Part shown: positions 1 to 11,878 of the stretch, in pieces
How the letters are laid out: each line of letters begins with the position of its first letter
How positions within the stretch are numbered: the first letter of the stretch is position 1
Origin: Fusarium oxysporum f. sp. lycopersici 4287
Taxonomy: Eukaryota > Ascomycota > Sordariomycetes > Hypocreales > Nectriaceae
NCBI RefSeq assembly: GCF_000149955.1
Contig: NC_030987.1
Location: forward strand, 2,819,236 to 2,883,235
DNA: 64,000 nt
Direction of reading: 5' to 3'
Notes under the pieces: model-generated
The model's database searches: none
Seen by the model: only the letters and a program-made list of their open reading frames with translations
What the model was told of the DNA's origin: nothing
Translations under genes and position numbers: made by a program

Positions 1-1693
1 TGAGAGTGCCGTTGCGAGGAGCGTAACGACACGCATATTGGACGTGTCTTGAGACGATGAGTAGGGCTCAGATTCAATATGCACGACCTGTTGTGAGTCA
101 GGACAGATCTTATATCTTGTCGTCCGTAACATCAGTATACAAGGTAAGTAACTGTCTTTATATAATTTGTTCATGCGTAGTAGGGACGAGCCTCCGCATC
201 TCGAATGGCCCCTGCACGAGTCCCGATGGTTGTGATCAATCAGATAACCAACCTCATGCAGACCACCCGCGTATTCGATCGATCCGTGCAAATCATATTC
301 TCCTCTCCAATTATGCCTCGGGTGGAGGACGGGAAGCCATTGTTTCCAGTGTCGATCTTTCGGTCCCGGCTCATAATACCCATGTAACTTAGTTGTTGAA
401 GCGCTCCAGTGAACAGGCGGCGCATAAATGAATGAGGGGTGAAGATGCATTTTCAATAAGCTTAAAACCCCATGGAGAAATATTTCAAGCTGGGGAAGTT
501 CGATGATTACGACGAGTTAGGCAGCTCCCATTTGATGTATTGGCGCTCGAGTCGGGCGACAGGATGAGGCTATGATGATCGATACCAAATAGTGAGATCA
601 CGATTGCTCAACCTCCGCCGCAAGAAACTTACAACAAATATTAGCGAACAAGATAGACAACTCGATCTCAAATCAAATATTCTACTCAGACGCTGCGATA
701 TTAAATATACAACATCGCTACTTTCCGTAGACTCAGGGCATATCACAGTTCTCTGAAGGGCAGCAGAAGTTATGAGCTCAAAGGGACGAATAACAGGCTG
801 TCGATAACAAAAGCAACTGGATAATGAAAGCATGGCCTCTCTAAGACTACTATAATAGAATTGGGGTCCCAGAGATACATTGTAATTGGACAAGCAACTC
901 ACACAATCAGCCTGCTATTGGAAACGTGAGCGAGTGGAAGTAGGAATCCCGAGTTCTTGATCCTAATGAGCATATTTAGGTGGATTTTGGACAATTCAGA
1001 TGATCTCAGACGCTCGTCGAATACCTTAGCCAATTCTTGCGCCCAGTTCAAAGGTCTGAAGCCAGTCATTGAAGGAGCAGGTATTCATAGGTAGTCGGGA
1101 TTTGCTGATACAATCACGCGATGGAGTCACGATTAAGACTCGGTTATCGGTGTAGACAAAACAACTTTTTTTTCTCTCAGCAATGTCTCGAGAACAAGTC
1201 ATTATATACCGTAGCATCTAAAAGCAACTCCATTTAGTCTATAATTATTTCTTTTTGCCATATTGTCTTCACTTCTATTATCATCATTAACGGTTGTCGG
1301 CCGGGTCGGTCAATTGCACATACAGTGTATTACAGTGCTCATCGCACTCATTCCCATTTTGGGCAAAGCTTGGATTGCGTGCTTGACGGTGATGAGGGAT
1401 GAAGAAGACGACGAGCAGCAGTCAGTCGATTCTCCTCTTTCACCTCATATTCACTCTTCGCACGTCTTCGTATAGAATGCGGGTCTCATTTGATCAATTC
1501 GGTTCATTCTATGCTAATATCGAAGTACTTGCTATACCGAGATCATCCTCCGTCCAACCTCCACTCCCATCATCTACCATCAAAAACAATCTGGGCAATC
1601 CGAATCAAAGGAGAGCTCTCAATACTTGCGGCGCTAATTACAACAAGGTCATGTCTCATCAAATCGTGGCTGCCACGGCCTTTCCTGTGTCAA
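1..1693. other. Left-edge stretch without a supported gene
   Basis: Only short, overlapping reading frames without recognisable domains are present on either strand. The part next to 1693 is the 3' flank of the cysteine dioxygenase gene. I see no tRNA, repeat or transposon signature. Confidence 0.6.
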
Positions 1694-2668
1694 CTACTCC
1701 TTCAGCAGCCGCCCATAAGCGGAGTAGTAGTGACAACCTGGTACATGGCTTTTCCGTCCTGTCTTCTCGTCAAAGATATGGCATCCCTTTTTAGCTACGT
1801 TGGGAGGAGTGTACACTGCAAAGTTGCAGATTAGTTTCTGTGACGAGTGTCGTGGATTAAGGGCATTGCCTACAGTGGAGGGATACAGCAAAGTCGCTAC
1901 CCCTGTTGGATACACGATGAAGACCTAGTTCGTCTGCCATATATGCGACAGAGTTTTCTTTATATGTTCTTTCCCCAATGATCTTCATTGGTTTCTGTTC
2001 TTCATCCTCGTTCGGAAATGCGTATCGAGTCTCGGTGAGGTTGCCCTTCAGAATCTTCATCAAGCAGTGGGCGTTGCCGTGGTCGTGGATAGGGGACCCC
2101 TTTCCAGGAGACCATACAAGAACAAGCTATCAACGAGTCAGTCACGGTTGGTAAAGGTCAGAGTTTACTCTAGCATGCTTACCAAATTACTTTTGCCGTT
2201 ACCTTCGTCAACGAGATTGCGGGTATATCCCCTACTGCGATCACCGAAGGCATAGGGCTTCCACATGTTGTCGGAGCCGTCATATCCTTCCATCAGTTGT
2301 TGAAGGAAGTCAACATCAACATCATCAGAAGTCAACCCCGATGATGGACCAAGGGCATCCTTGAGTCGCACCACGAGTTCGTCGAAACGATTTTGCTGGC
2401 AGGGACCCACGTTGGGGATTGTGCTGTGGCTGACGCCGAGTGCAGAGGGTTTGGTGAAGATACCGATGGCCATGATTGCTATGCTGTCGATGATGCTTGG
2501 TTGTTTATGATGATATTGATGTTCTACCTCTTGAATATATGGTATCTGAGAAGAGGACAACAAAGACTCTGGAACAAGGGGCGGGGTCAACACTGCATGG
2601 CCATCCTCTTCCTTATTCCTATCGGTCAGATCCGATACTGACAAGCCGGCAGATAGTGTCACCGACAT
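1694..2668 (-). CDS. CDO1: Cysteine dioxygenase
   Basis: Non-haem iron cupin enzyme that oxidises L-cysteine to cysteine sulfinate, the first step toward sulfite, sulfate or taurine. Three exons on the minus strand join in frame: 2668-2183, 2126-1874 and 1815-1694. Exon 2 carries the metal-binding IHDHGNAHC motif, which holds two iron-ligand histidines and the cysteine that forms the Cys-Tyr cross-link in the family. The third His lies in ADELGLHRV and the partner Tyr in SLHLYTPP at the exon 2/3 junction. The core starting FDELVVRLK is very typical. The start is uncertain: ATG 2668 gives 286 aa with an unusual 65-residue extension, while ATG 2473 (MAIGIF) gives about 221 aa, near the usual family length. 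It is divergent from the SSU1-type exporter at 3410, which handles the downstream product sulfite. Confidence 0.93.
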
Positions 2669-3409
2669 CTTGCTGTGGGTCGTGGATTGCAACCGACATC
2701 ATATCTTGGGGCGGCACAGACAGGTTCAGTCGGCGAACGACACAGCAGCGCTGGTCCTGTGAACCGATTTGAAGGCTCTGGTTGGATGCAACAACGCTAA
2801 GGAACCTCCAAGAATCCAACAATGTACCTGAGGTACCTTGCGGTATGCGAGTTAGATACCGCTTTGTCTGTATAACAAAGAGGTCACTTGATACAAGTCT
2901 GAAGATGCGACGGGAGAAATCACAATTAGACGAGTGCGAAGGGTTCATGGGGGCTTCTCGATAAGCCAGTTTATGTGCAAGCTAATACTTCTTTTTTTCT
3001 CGGGGACTCAAATTCGCAATATTGCGACACCCGCTATCGCCGACTTGAGCCACATGTGGACCCATTTAGTGACTTGGTATTCTCTTGGGCGGGATTAGCG
3101 GTTCTCGGTGACTATGAACAAATCCATCATCGCCACGGCTGTAACGGCTTCGTCAAGGTTGAAAAAGCAAGAAAAACAGTTTTCCTTCTCAGCTTATTCC
3201 CATACTAAGACTTATTTCCTTCTGATAAAAAACATTAAATTACAATCTACATCATATTGAATTCTCAGATTTGTGCCATATTAGCGGCTCTAGCGACCTA
3301 CCCTCCATCCTGATTGGCCAGTGAGCCAGAAACTTTAGCTTTGCATCGTCACATCCAGCGATCAGCTCACGTAACATCAGACACCCTTGAATCCTCAAGA
3401 GCCGGCAAT
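2669..3409. promoter_or_regulatory. Shared divergent promoter between CDO1 and SSU1
   Basis: The 741 bases between the two divergent starts must hold both promoters (about 940 bases if the downstream CDO1 start at 2473 is used). A TCACGTAA element near 3366 resembles half of a bZIP/bHLH sulfur-control site, but this is a weak match. Co-regulation by cysteine or sulfite is inferred from pathway logic. Confidence 0.5.
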
Positions 3410-4785
3410 ATGTCTGACTGTACCACTTCAACCCCGAACGGCGCGGTATGTAGCGGTTCTACTCCCAAGCCTTGCGAATCGACTCTGCCGTGTAAGGAGA
3501 ATACTGGCTGGAGGAGACTTGTACGCAATTTCACACCATCGTAAGTCATGTATCCATTTTGACAAGGGTTGACCACTAACATCATCAACAGATGGTTCGC
3601 TGTTTGTATGGGTACAGGCATCGTTGCCATATTGCTTCATAACTTTCCTTACCAGGCGATATGGCTTCAGTATATCTCTTACATTTTCCTCGCGCTTAAT
3701 GTTGTTCTGTTTATTGTCTTCCTTGGTATAAGCATTGCACGTTATGCGCTGTATCCAGAGATTTGGTCGGCGATGCTTGCCCATGCTGGCCAGAGTTTGT
3801 TCCTAGGATGCATGCCCATGGCCTTTGCAAGTGAGCAACACATTCCCTAGGCAAAGTGAGTGCTGACGTTTTGATAGCTGTCATCAACATGATGGTGTTC
3901 TGCTTACAGCCATGGGGAGAATGGGTAATATATCTAGCGTGGGCATTCTGGTGGTTTGATGTTTGGCTCTCCATTGCCACTTGCATCACGATGCCCTTCA
4001 TCGTTATGCACCGCCATCGTCCTGGCCTCGAAAACATAACAGCTGCACTCCTGTTACCCATCGTACCAGCAGTGGTTGCGGCTGCTACTGGAGGAATCGT
4101 CGCAGAGGCTCTTCCCAATCACCACCATGCGCTTACAACTCTGGTGGCCTCATATGTTCTCTGGGGCATCGGCCAGTTGTTCTCGGCCTGTGTTTTAGCG
4201 TTATACTTCCATCGGCTGACCATTCACTCACTTCCTCCGAAGGAGGTGATAACCTCGTCTTTTCTCCCAATAGGACCGCTTGGTCAGGGAGCTTTCGGCA
4301 TTCAGCAACTTGGCAGAGTTGCTATGCAGGTGCTTCCCAAGACCAATGCTTTCGGCGATGTTGCGGTTCGAGCTGGTGAGATACTCTATGTCCTTGGAGT
4401 ATTCCTCGCCCTCATCATGTACGGTTTTGCTCTGGTCTGGCTGGCTTTCGCCCTCATCAGCATTGCTACAAAACCCCCATCGTTCAGTATTGGTTTTTGG
4501 GGATTTACTTTCCCACTCGGTGTATTGGCAACCTGCTCGAACTTATTAGCAGAAAACCTTGATAGCGAATACTTCAAAGTCTCCACGGCGGTAAGGAATT
4601 GAACATGCTTTACTTATCAGTTACTAACTTGACGATAGATGATATCCCTTTCTGTGATATTGCTGTGGATTGTGGTTGCGACTCGAACCGCCAAGCTTGC
4701 TATCACAGGCGAAATGTTTCACGCACCTTGCTTGAAGGATCTTCGTGACAAGTCTCAAGCTGCAGGCTCAGACAGAAGAGTCTAG
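3410..4785 (+). CDS. SSU1: Sulfite efflux pump, SSU1-type (TDT / voltage-dependent anion channel family)
   Basis: Multi-span plasma-membrane transporter predicted to export sulfite. Four exons join in frame: 3410-3540, 3592-3830, 3878-4590 and 4639-4785, giving 409 aa (yeast Ssu1 is 458). The first helix begins at the family-typical WFAVCMGTGIVAILLHNFPY. Further hydrophobic segments follow, with the conserved LQPWGEWVIYLAWAFWWFDV and PIGPLGQGAFGIQQLG regions and a final helix in exon 4. The N-terminus is a short cytosolic tail rich in Ser, Thr and Cys. An in-frame TTG lies upstream, but the first ATG is at 3410. Its divergent neighbour is cysteine dioxygenase, whose pathway produces sulfite. 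In dermatophytes Cdo1 and Ssu1 are known to act together in cysteine tolerance and keratin breakdown; the same role here is inference. Confidence 0.92.
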
Positions 4786-5231
4786 GTGGCTTTAATCTGT
4801 CTTGCATCTAACAGCTTGACTGTGTATAATACATTGATAAACAGTGGGAGCATTTCATATTGGATAGACACCAAAATAATGTTCAATCCTCAAGGGGAAT
4901 GAATTTACGCTTGCTTGCCCGGCATTCCGATACCATTACACATAGAACAAAATAGTATTGTACCATATTAGTTATTCTTACCTCCTTTTGACAATTTGCC
5001 TGAGACCTGGCCATTCCGCTCCAGATCGTGTAAGCTGCTATCTAATCGCTGCCCCTCCATTGGTGATGTGTGACGATAGCGCAAGGCTCCACTAAAATTC
5101 TCGATTCCAGAGGGCGGGGCAACATTGCTTTTCCCCAGATGTCTCTTCAATTATTTGTGTGTGCTTGCTCTTCCCAAATTATTCCCATCGCAAATTCCAA
5201 GGGATAGTCGGGCAGTTGGCAGATTATCACA
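4786..5231. other. Intergenic between SSU1 and TYW1
   Basis: About 450 bases containing the SSU1 3' UTR and the TYW1 promoter and leader. No gene or repeat was seen. Confidence 0.6.
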
Positions 5232-7608
5232 ATGGATTGGGCAAATTACTCGTCGCCTTCGCGGCTCGACTCCTTTGTCGATGGTGAGTCTCGTCGCTTT
5301 CCCATAGTCGCAAATCTTGCCGCTGACTCTTACAGATCTGGTTGATGTCTGGCATCTTCACCGAACTCCAATTCTCCTGACTCTCTGTGTTATTCTTGTC
5401 GCGATTCGAACATACTTTCACATCAATGGCCAAAAGACGGAAATAGTTGCGTTCAAGAAGGTTTACGAAGAGCCTGCCAAGCCCAAGGTTGTCGTCGAAG
5501 AAAAGACCCCCACCATCGAGCCAGTCGAAGGGAAAAAGAATGTCAAGTCTCAGGGCCCTCGAAGGATCAAGGGTGGAATAGCGAGGAAACCATCGAAGAA
5601 CAAGGAAGAGGAGAAGGATCTCACCCGACCTGTCGCACCTCTGGTCTTTTTCTCCTCCATTACAACCAAGACAGCTAAGATTGCCGAGGCGTACATTGAG
5701 GATTTCTGTGGAAAGCTGGATGAGTTGTCCAAGCTATCCGGTCGCCAATTTCTCAAGCCTGAACTTCGAGACCTCACCGAGATCGATTTCGATGATTATT
5801 TCCTTGCGCCGTACAAGGGCCACGGTGACGCCGATCTCTTCTACCTCTTCCTGATTCCTAGCTACAACATCGATACCATCAACGACACATTCCTTGAGCA
5901 CCTCCAAGAAACCCATCATGACTTCCGAATAGATACCGCCCCTCTGTCAGGTATTCTAGGTTATTCAGTATTCGGTTTTGGCGACAGTGAAAACTGGCCT
6001 ACAGAGGCAGACGGTTTCTGTTTTCAGGCTATGGAAGTCGATAAGTGGATGGCTAAGCTTACTGCTAGAAAGAGAGCGTACCCAGTTGGAATGGGTGACA
6101 TGAAAAGTGATCACGAAGAGCGCCTACAAGAATGGAGTAAGGGTGTGCAAGAGGTCATTGAGCATGTCGCACGTACTGGAAGCTTGGGCGAAGGAGTTCC
6201 CGGTAGCGGAGCAGCCGAGGAAAGCGATGTTGAAGATATCGCAGAGGACGAAGATGATGGCGAAGTTGTCTTTGATGACGAAGAACCCAAGAAGAAGTCG
6301 AAGAGTGCAAGAGATCTGGATGATGTTGAGGACCTAGGACGCTTGATCAAAAAGGACGACGGTTCGACGACTCAAAAAGCACCTCTCGCTGTTGATTTCA
6401 CCACGTATGGTTCCTCCACAAAGAAGGCAGTCCCTCAGGGCCCCAAAGAAATGGTCGCAAAGGAATCACCAACATACAAAGCTCTCACCAAACAAGGTTA
6501 TGCAATTGTGGGATCTCATTCCGGAGTCAAGACATGCCGGTGGACAAAGTCGGCTCTCCGCGGAAGAGGCTCATGTTATAAGTACTCATTCTACGGAATC
6601 AAGAGCCACTTGTGCATGGAAACGACTCCTTCACTGTCTTGCTCGAATAAATGCGTTTTCTGTTGGCGTCACGGCACAAATCCCGTTGGAACAACATGGC
6701 GTTGGGTCGTTGATCCTCCTGAATTGATCTTTGAAGGAGTCAAAAAGAACCATTATCAGAAGATCAAGATGTTGCGCGGTGTGCCTGGTGTGCGAGCGGA
6801 GCGATTTGCCGAAGCTATGCAGATCAAGCACTGCGCCTTGTCACTCGTTGGAGAGCCAATCTTCTACCCTTATATCAACGAATTCCTTGGTATGCTACAC
6901 GCCGAACGTATCTCCTCGTTCCTCGTGTGTAATGCTCAGCATCCCGACCAGTTGGCTGCTCTCAAGGTTGTGACTCAACTCTACGTTTCAATTGATGCAG
7001 CTGATAAGGAGTCACTACGGAAGATTGACAGACCTCTCCACCGAGACTTCTGGGAGCGATTCAACCGATGTCTTGATATCCTTCGCGAGAAGCGCTTCCA
7101 CCACCGTACTGTCTTCCGATTGACACTCGTCAAGGGGTTCAATGTCGAGGAAGAAGCTGAGGGTTACGCAAGACTCGTGGAGCAAGGTCTGCCCTGTTTT
7201 GTCGAGGTCAAGGGTGTCACATACTGTGGCACATCGACATCTTCCAATGCCGGATTGAGCATGTCCAATGTCCCCTTCTACTGGGAAGTCTGCGACTTTG
7301 TTAAGGCGCTCGAGAAGAGGTTGAAGGAAAAGGGACTCAAGTACGGCATCGCTGCCGAGCACGCCCACAGCTGTTGTATCTTATTAGCTAGCGAGAGGTT
7401 CTATGTCGATGGCAAGTGGCACACTTTGATCGATTACAAGAAGTTCTTTGAGTTGCTCGAATCAAGGGGGCCTCCTGATGAAGGTGGTTGGACCCCCGAG
7501 GATTATATGGACGCAACTCCAACTCCAGAATGGGCAAACTGGGGTAACGGTGGGTTTAACCCAGAGGATGAAAGAGTAGATAGGAAGGGACGGAAGATTG
7601 AGGCTTAA
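5232..7608 (+). CDS. TYW1: tRNA wybutosine-synthesizing protein 1 (4-demethylwyosine synthase)
   Basis: Radical-SAM enzyme that condenses N1-methylguanosine-37 of tRNA-Phe with pyruvate to form 4-demethylwyosine, the second step of wybutosine synthesis. Exon 1 (5232-5283) and exon 2 (5336-7608) join in frame to give 774 aa. In order there is an N-terminal hydrophobic anchor (LLTLCVILVAI), a flavodoxin-like domain (PLVFFSSITTKTAKIAEAY and GFGDSENWP), an acidic linker, then the radical-SAM domain. Its CxxxCxxC cluster reads CSNKCVFC, followed by WRHGTNPVGT. The later GVTYCGTSTSS and HAHSCC blocks are also typical. The ATG at 5232 was chosen because it gives the short first exon seen in fungal TYW1; starts inside exon 2 would lose the anchor. 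Confidence 0.95.
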
Positions 7609-8225
7609 TAGTCCATAAGTAGAGGAAAGAAGAAGATAATTAAGCAATTCATTTGCCACATCTCTTGCACTCACTTGTCTACCACAGGTCGATGCCCCGG
7701 GTGACATCCCATAACCGCATGTTAGTACAAGATCTCTTCGATCTTTTAACCCATCTACTTGTATTCGGCAAACAGAATACCATAGCTAGTCATTAGGTTC
7801 CTCCAATCGACCATGTTGCATATTACGTCACAGGCCACAACAAGGCATATATCGAACTTGTTCATCACGGATGGTCTTGGATGGTGCATGTATCTTGGGA
7901 AAATCCTGTGGCTTCCTTTCCCCAATAGTTGGCATCCTCATGAGGCATTGTGCTTCTGAAATGCAGCCAGCAATTGTTGTTCATAAACCTATTCGTTTCA
8001 ACGTACATTTGTTTACACAAAGCTCTATGGAAGCTGGAAGAGCGGGACTATGGTACATTGAAGGCCGTCAGGTCTCCATTAGACATTTCTTTGTGAAAGC
8101 CTGTTGTTCAGACTTTTCATGGTACAGATTTGGGGGAAAGGGAGTTAAAATTCAAGAGCATTTCCAACGTCTGGGTATATATGTGCCAGGAGCGGAGAGG
8201 AAACTCGGACAGATGACATCCCTCT
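7609..8225. other. Convergent intergenic TYW1 / TOM20
   Basis: The 3' flanks of two convergent genes. A plus-strand frame at 7871-8245 has no domain, runs into the end of TOM20 and is not supported. Confidence 0.6.
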
Positions 8226-8976
8226 TTAATCGAGACCAACGTTAGGAATGTCAGAGAGATTGATGCCTGCGGGAGCGGCGGGTGCTCGAATGTCGAGAGA
8301 TGAGTCGTATGCGATCATCTCAGCCAAGATGTCTAATATGGGCTGCACAGGTGTTAGCGAAACAACTCAACTTCGAGGTTCATGCTCGCCATCATACCTT
8401 GGGAACAGTGCTGTCGTAGATTCGGATCAGGTCACCGGGGGCAGGATAGACCTTGAGACCCTTATAGAAGGCCAAAGCAGACTCAAGAGCCTTAGAAGCT
8501 GTAGAACAACAGTCAGCAAGTTATTAGTGGTGTCTAGACCAGGGTGTTTCCTACGATCTTGGCTGAGCATCTCTCCGGCCATGACTTGCTCGTTGAAGAA
8601 AGCTTCCCGCTCCTCGACACCAGTAGGGAACCCCTCCTCCTTGGCCTCCTCCACTCTGATGCGAATGCTCTGACGTTGTTGCTGGGTAGAAGCCTCTGCC
8701 TCCTCCTTTGCGACGCGGGCCTGCTTGCGCTCGTTCCTCCTCAAGTTTCGGCGGAACTCGGCCTGGTTTCGACGTTGGTAGTCAAAGTAAATGGCGTAAC
8801 CTGATCAGAGGGCATCTTCGTTAGCCAATGTGCACTGTAGCTTCGCTGGTCTGTGACTGATCGACTGTATTGTACAACGCAATCTCATGAAGCAGAATGA
8901 ATGGCGCAGTCTTACCGACAATGGCGGCGGCGGCGGTAGCAACGGATGCCGTTACGAGAGTGGTGGGCTGCACCAT
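8226..8976 (-). CDS. TOM20: Mitochondrial import receptor subunit Tom20
   Basis: Outer-membrane receptor of the TOM complex that binds mitochondrial presequences. Four minus-strand exons join in frame: 8976-8916, 8800-8555, 8498-8398 and 8342-8226 (174 aa). The N-terminus [19 protein letters not shown] continues over the first splice into [12 protein letters not shown], which is the signal-anchor helix followed by positive residues. A basic helix (RRNERKQAR) and the cytosolic receptor domain follow, with [14 protein letters not shown], the single TPR-like repeat ([18 protein letters not shown]) and [20 protein letters not shown]. The acidic C-terminus ends IPNVGLD. All splice junctions have GT donors and AG acceptors. 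It is divergent from EXO84, with about 770 bases between the starts. Confidence 0.95.
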
Positions 8977-9746
8977 TTTGGAGATTGATGATGTAGGTGA
9001 GGAGGTTTATAGCTTGGATCGTAATAAGCAAAAGACCGGATATATTCCCACCGTATCAATTACAACGAGTAAGTCCGGGGCTCTAGATGTTGCTTGGTGA
9101 CGTCGGAGACCAAGAGACGGAAGATATTATGTCGTCAATGCTCGAGGTCGGGTTTATTCTCTGTTTGAGCGTCGGGAGCGGCAAGCTTTAGTCGTCGCGA
9201 TAAACCAATTTTTTAGAACCGGAGCAAGCACATGATGTGGCGCTAAGCCTATTTGGGTCTGAGGTTCGAAGCTGGGCAGAAAGCTGGATCTTCAGAAACG
9301 GTAGGTAATTGTAAGAGTAATCAAGTAAAAAGACTCATTCTGATACCTTCTTTCCTCTATATAGAAGCGTTTCTTTCTTCCGCGTTTGATTATAAGAAAT
9401 CTTATCTGCTATGGAGTATTTTGGACAAGGTCCGTCTCATCGATGCTGTCAATGAAACCCACGTAACCGGCTGAGGCTGGCTTGTTCGGTACGTACCCCA
9501 CCTCCTGATGCACTGGACTTCCATTCCGAAGGTAGCTGCTTCACTGAAGAGGCCTGACGATTACACGTACAGCTCATGGAATAGACCACCTGTCGGCTGG
9601 CGCCAAAAGCCAGACAAGCATTTTAGACCTCGCTCAAGACACCACTCACATTATCCTACTACTTTGCAATTCCAGCTTGATACCGTCTTTTACTTACCAA
9701 GCTCGAAGCTGTTGAGTGGCCATTGTACTTGCAACACTTGCCCAAG
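8977..9746. promoter_or_regulatory. Divergent intergenic TOM20 / EXO84
   Basis: 770 bases between divergent starts, presumed to hold both promoters and 5' leaders. Short frames at 9253-9474 and 9508-9930 have no domain. Confidence 0.5.
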
Positions 9747-11878
9747 ATGGAGGATCGCAATAAGATATCCCTCCGCAGCGGCAAGAGAAAGAAGAGGCCA
9801 ACTATTAGTGCTCCTCGCCAAATCTCAGGTCCGATTGCTCAAGATGATACAAACAGAACGCCCCCTCCAGGCGACCCTGGCCAAGCTCGTCCTCGCCCGC
9901 GTCCTCCCCCGATGGCTGGTGGAAAGGTGAGTCTCATTGAGAGGCTGTCTCTGGTGTCGCTATGCTCACATCGTCTAATAGACCTCGGATCTTGTGAAAC
10001 GACGATACTCGACTCGATTTAATCAACCGCCCTCAGGTCCCAATGGCGCTGCACCTCCAATGCCGCAGATGCCCTCGCTTGGCAATTACGAGCCTCCGAC
10101 TGCTGCCGCCATCAGAAAGCCTCCCTCGCGTGCGGGGCCTGGAGTTGCTCCAGTTGTCGATATTAAGGGTCTGCGAGATCCGAAGTTGAAGCCAGACCGA
10201 TACGTCCAGGCTGCCTTGAGCGATGCAACCGAAGACCAAATCCGCGAATTCGAAGATTCGTTGCGAAAAGTCAAGACGCGTGTGGGAATGGATCTACAAC
10301 AGAGCGTTATGCAAAACAGGACACAGTTTATCAAAATCAGCAAGGAAGCGGAAAAGCTAAAGAGCGAGATGAGGAATCTCAAGAACTTTATGTCAGAGCT
10401 CAAAGTTAACACGACGGCTATGAGAGCAGCCGCTGCCAAGAACGATGAGTCAATGCCTGGGGATCTCGTAAGCGCCCCTGGTATCAGCAGCAGAAGAGAT
10501 AGGCGCACCTCTATCGCCGATAGAAGCGCCATGTGGAACTCGCAAATGCAGGCCTTATTCAAGGGCGTGGAAGGATCGCAAAAGTTCCTCCCTAATGCGG
10601 CGGGACGTCATGTTGTCCAAGACGCAGGCCCTTGGATTGAGCTTGATAATGCTACATATAAGTCGCGCCGAGCGATGCAGATCTTTCTGCTTAACGATCA
10701 CCTCCTCATCGCATCGCGTAAGAAACGAAAAGCAGATGCGCCGGGTTCAGACGCACGAGGGCCGATGATGAAGCTGGTGGCCGACCGTTGTTGGCCACTA
10801 TTAGATGTTGAAGTGGTGGACATGTCAAGTACCGGAGAATCTTCGAGTAGTGGACGCAATAAGCTTGCAGATGCTATCATGGTCCGGGGTGTTGGTCAGG
10901 AATCTTTCATCTATCGGACGGAGAAGCCCCAGGACCCCGAGAAGAAGCAACTACTCCTCAATGTGCGCAAAGCTATAGAACAGCTTCGCAAGGGCCTTCG
11001 ATCGGAGATGGAAGCCAACAACAAGGCGCGTGAAACGATCAACTACTTCGCCTCTCGCGATCCCGGTCTTCTTCAAAAGACAGAGCTTCTAGCCACGCTG
11101 TCGGACATCAAGGATATGCTCATTGAAGTTGACGGCAAACAGCAGAACTTGCGCTGGGTTGAGAGCGAGATGGATGATCTCGACATTGACATTGCGATGC
11201 AACGATTCGAAGACGCTGTAGCTCGTGTCGAGAAGCTCAAGGCGATCGCTCGTGGGCTAAAGAACCATGCCATTGCTCAGGACTTTATCAACTTCAAGGT
11301 TGGCGAACGATGTGCTAAATTGGCGGACATGATTGTTCGTGAGCTCGAACTGACGCACGATAACAATACAAAGACAAGGCGGAATGTCAGCTGGTTGACG
11401 AGACTTGGATTTGAAGATAGCGCCCGAGAATCGTACCTGGCGGCGAGAAGTGGCACTATCCATAAACGAGCCAGGTGAGTAATGGTGTAAATTACAAGAG
11501 ACGACAAGCTAACGTGTTATCAGACAATGCATTTTTCAGGGAGATTTGCATTTATACATCTGGGAGCTCTCGTTTGTGTACTTTATGGTTATCCATAACA
11601 CGGTGCAGTGTTTCCAATCTTGCTTTCCACCGCCCATGATGAGTGTATGTGTCAAATGGGCCAAGGAGGAAGTAGATGCGTTCAACGTCATCCTGGCACG
11701 CCAACTTAGTAGTACGGAGCCTGGGGGACAGGTTTGGACTCAGTGCATGGAGAGGGCGAAGGAGCATTCTAAGCTGCTATCGGAAGTCGGCCTTGACTTT
11801 GAGAACTTGGTCGGAAAGAACTTGTTGAACTATGAGCGTGTGGAAAATGAGGCTTCTGTCGGACTTGGGTTGTCATGA
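9747..11878 (+). CDS. EXO84: Exocyst complex component Exo84
   Basis: Subunit of the exocyst, which tethers secretory vesicles at growth sites such as the hyphal tip. Three exons join in frame: 9747-9926, 9982-11474 and 11524-11878 (675 aa). The N-terminus is basic and proline-rich. A conserved helical segment (DRYVQAALSDATEDQIREF) follows, then a coiled coil (ISKEAEKLKSEMRNLKNFM). A PH domain lies around residues 215-320, with DAGPWIELDN, AMQIFLLNDHLLIASRKK and the closing QESFIYRTEK. The C-terminal helical bundle ends with WELSFVYFMVIHNTV and CVKWAKEEVDAFNVILARQL. The start is the ATG at 9747 because the basic first exon splices in phase 0 to TSDLVKRRYS. Confidence 0.94.

Noticed and set aside
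7871..8245. 124-codon plus-strand frame between TYW1 and TOM20
   Set aside because: It overlaps the last TOM20 exon in antisense and shows no domain.
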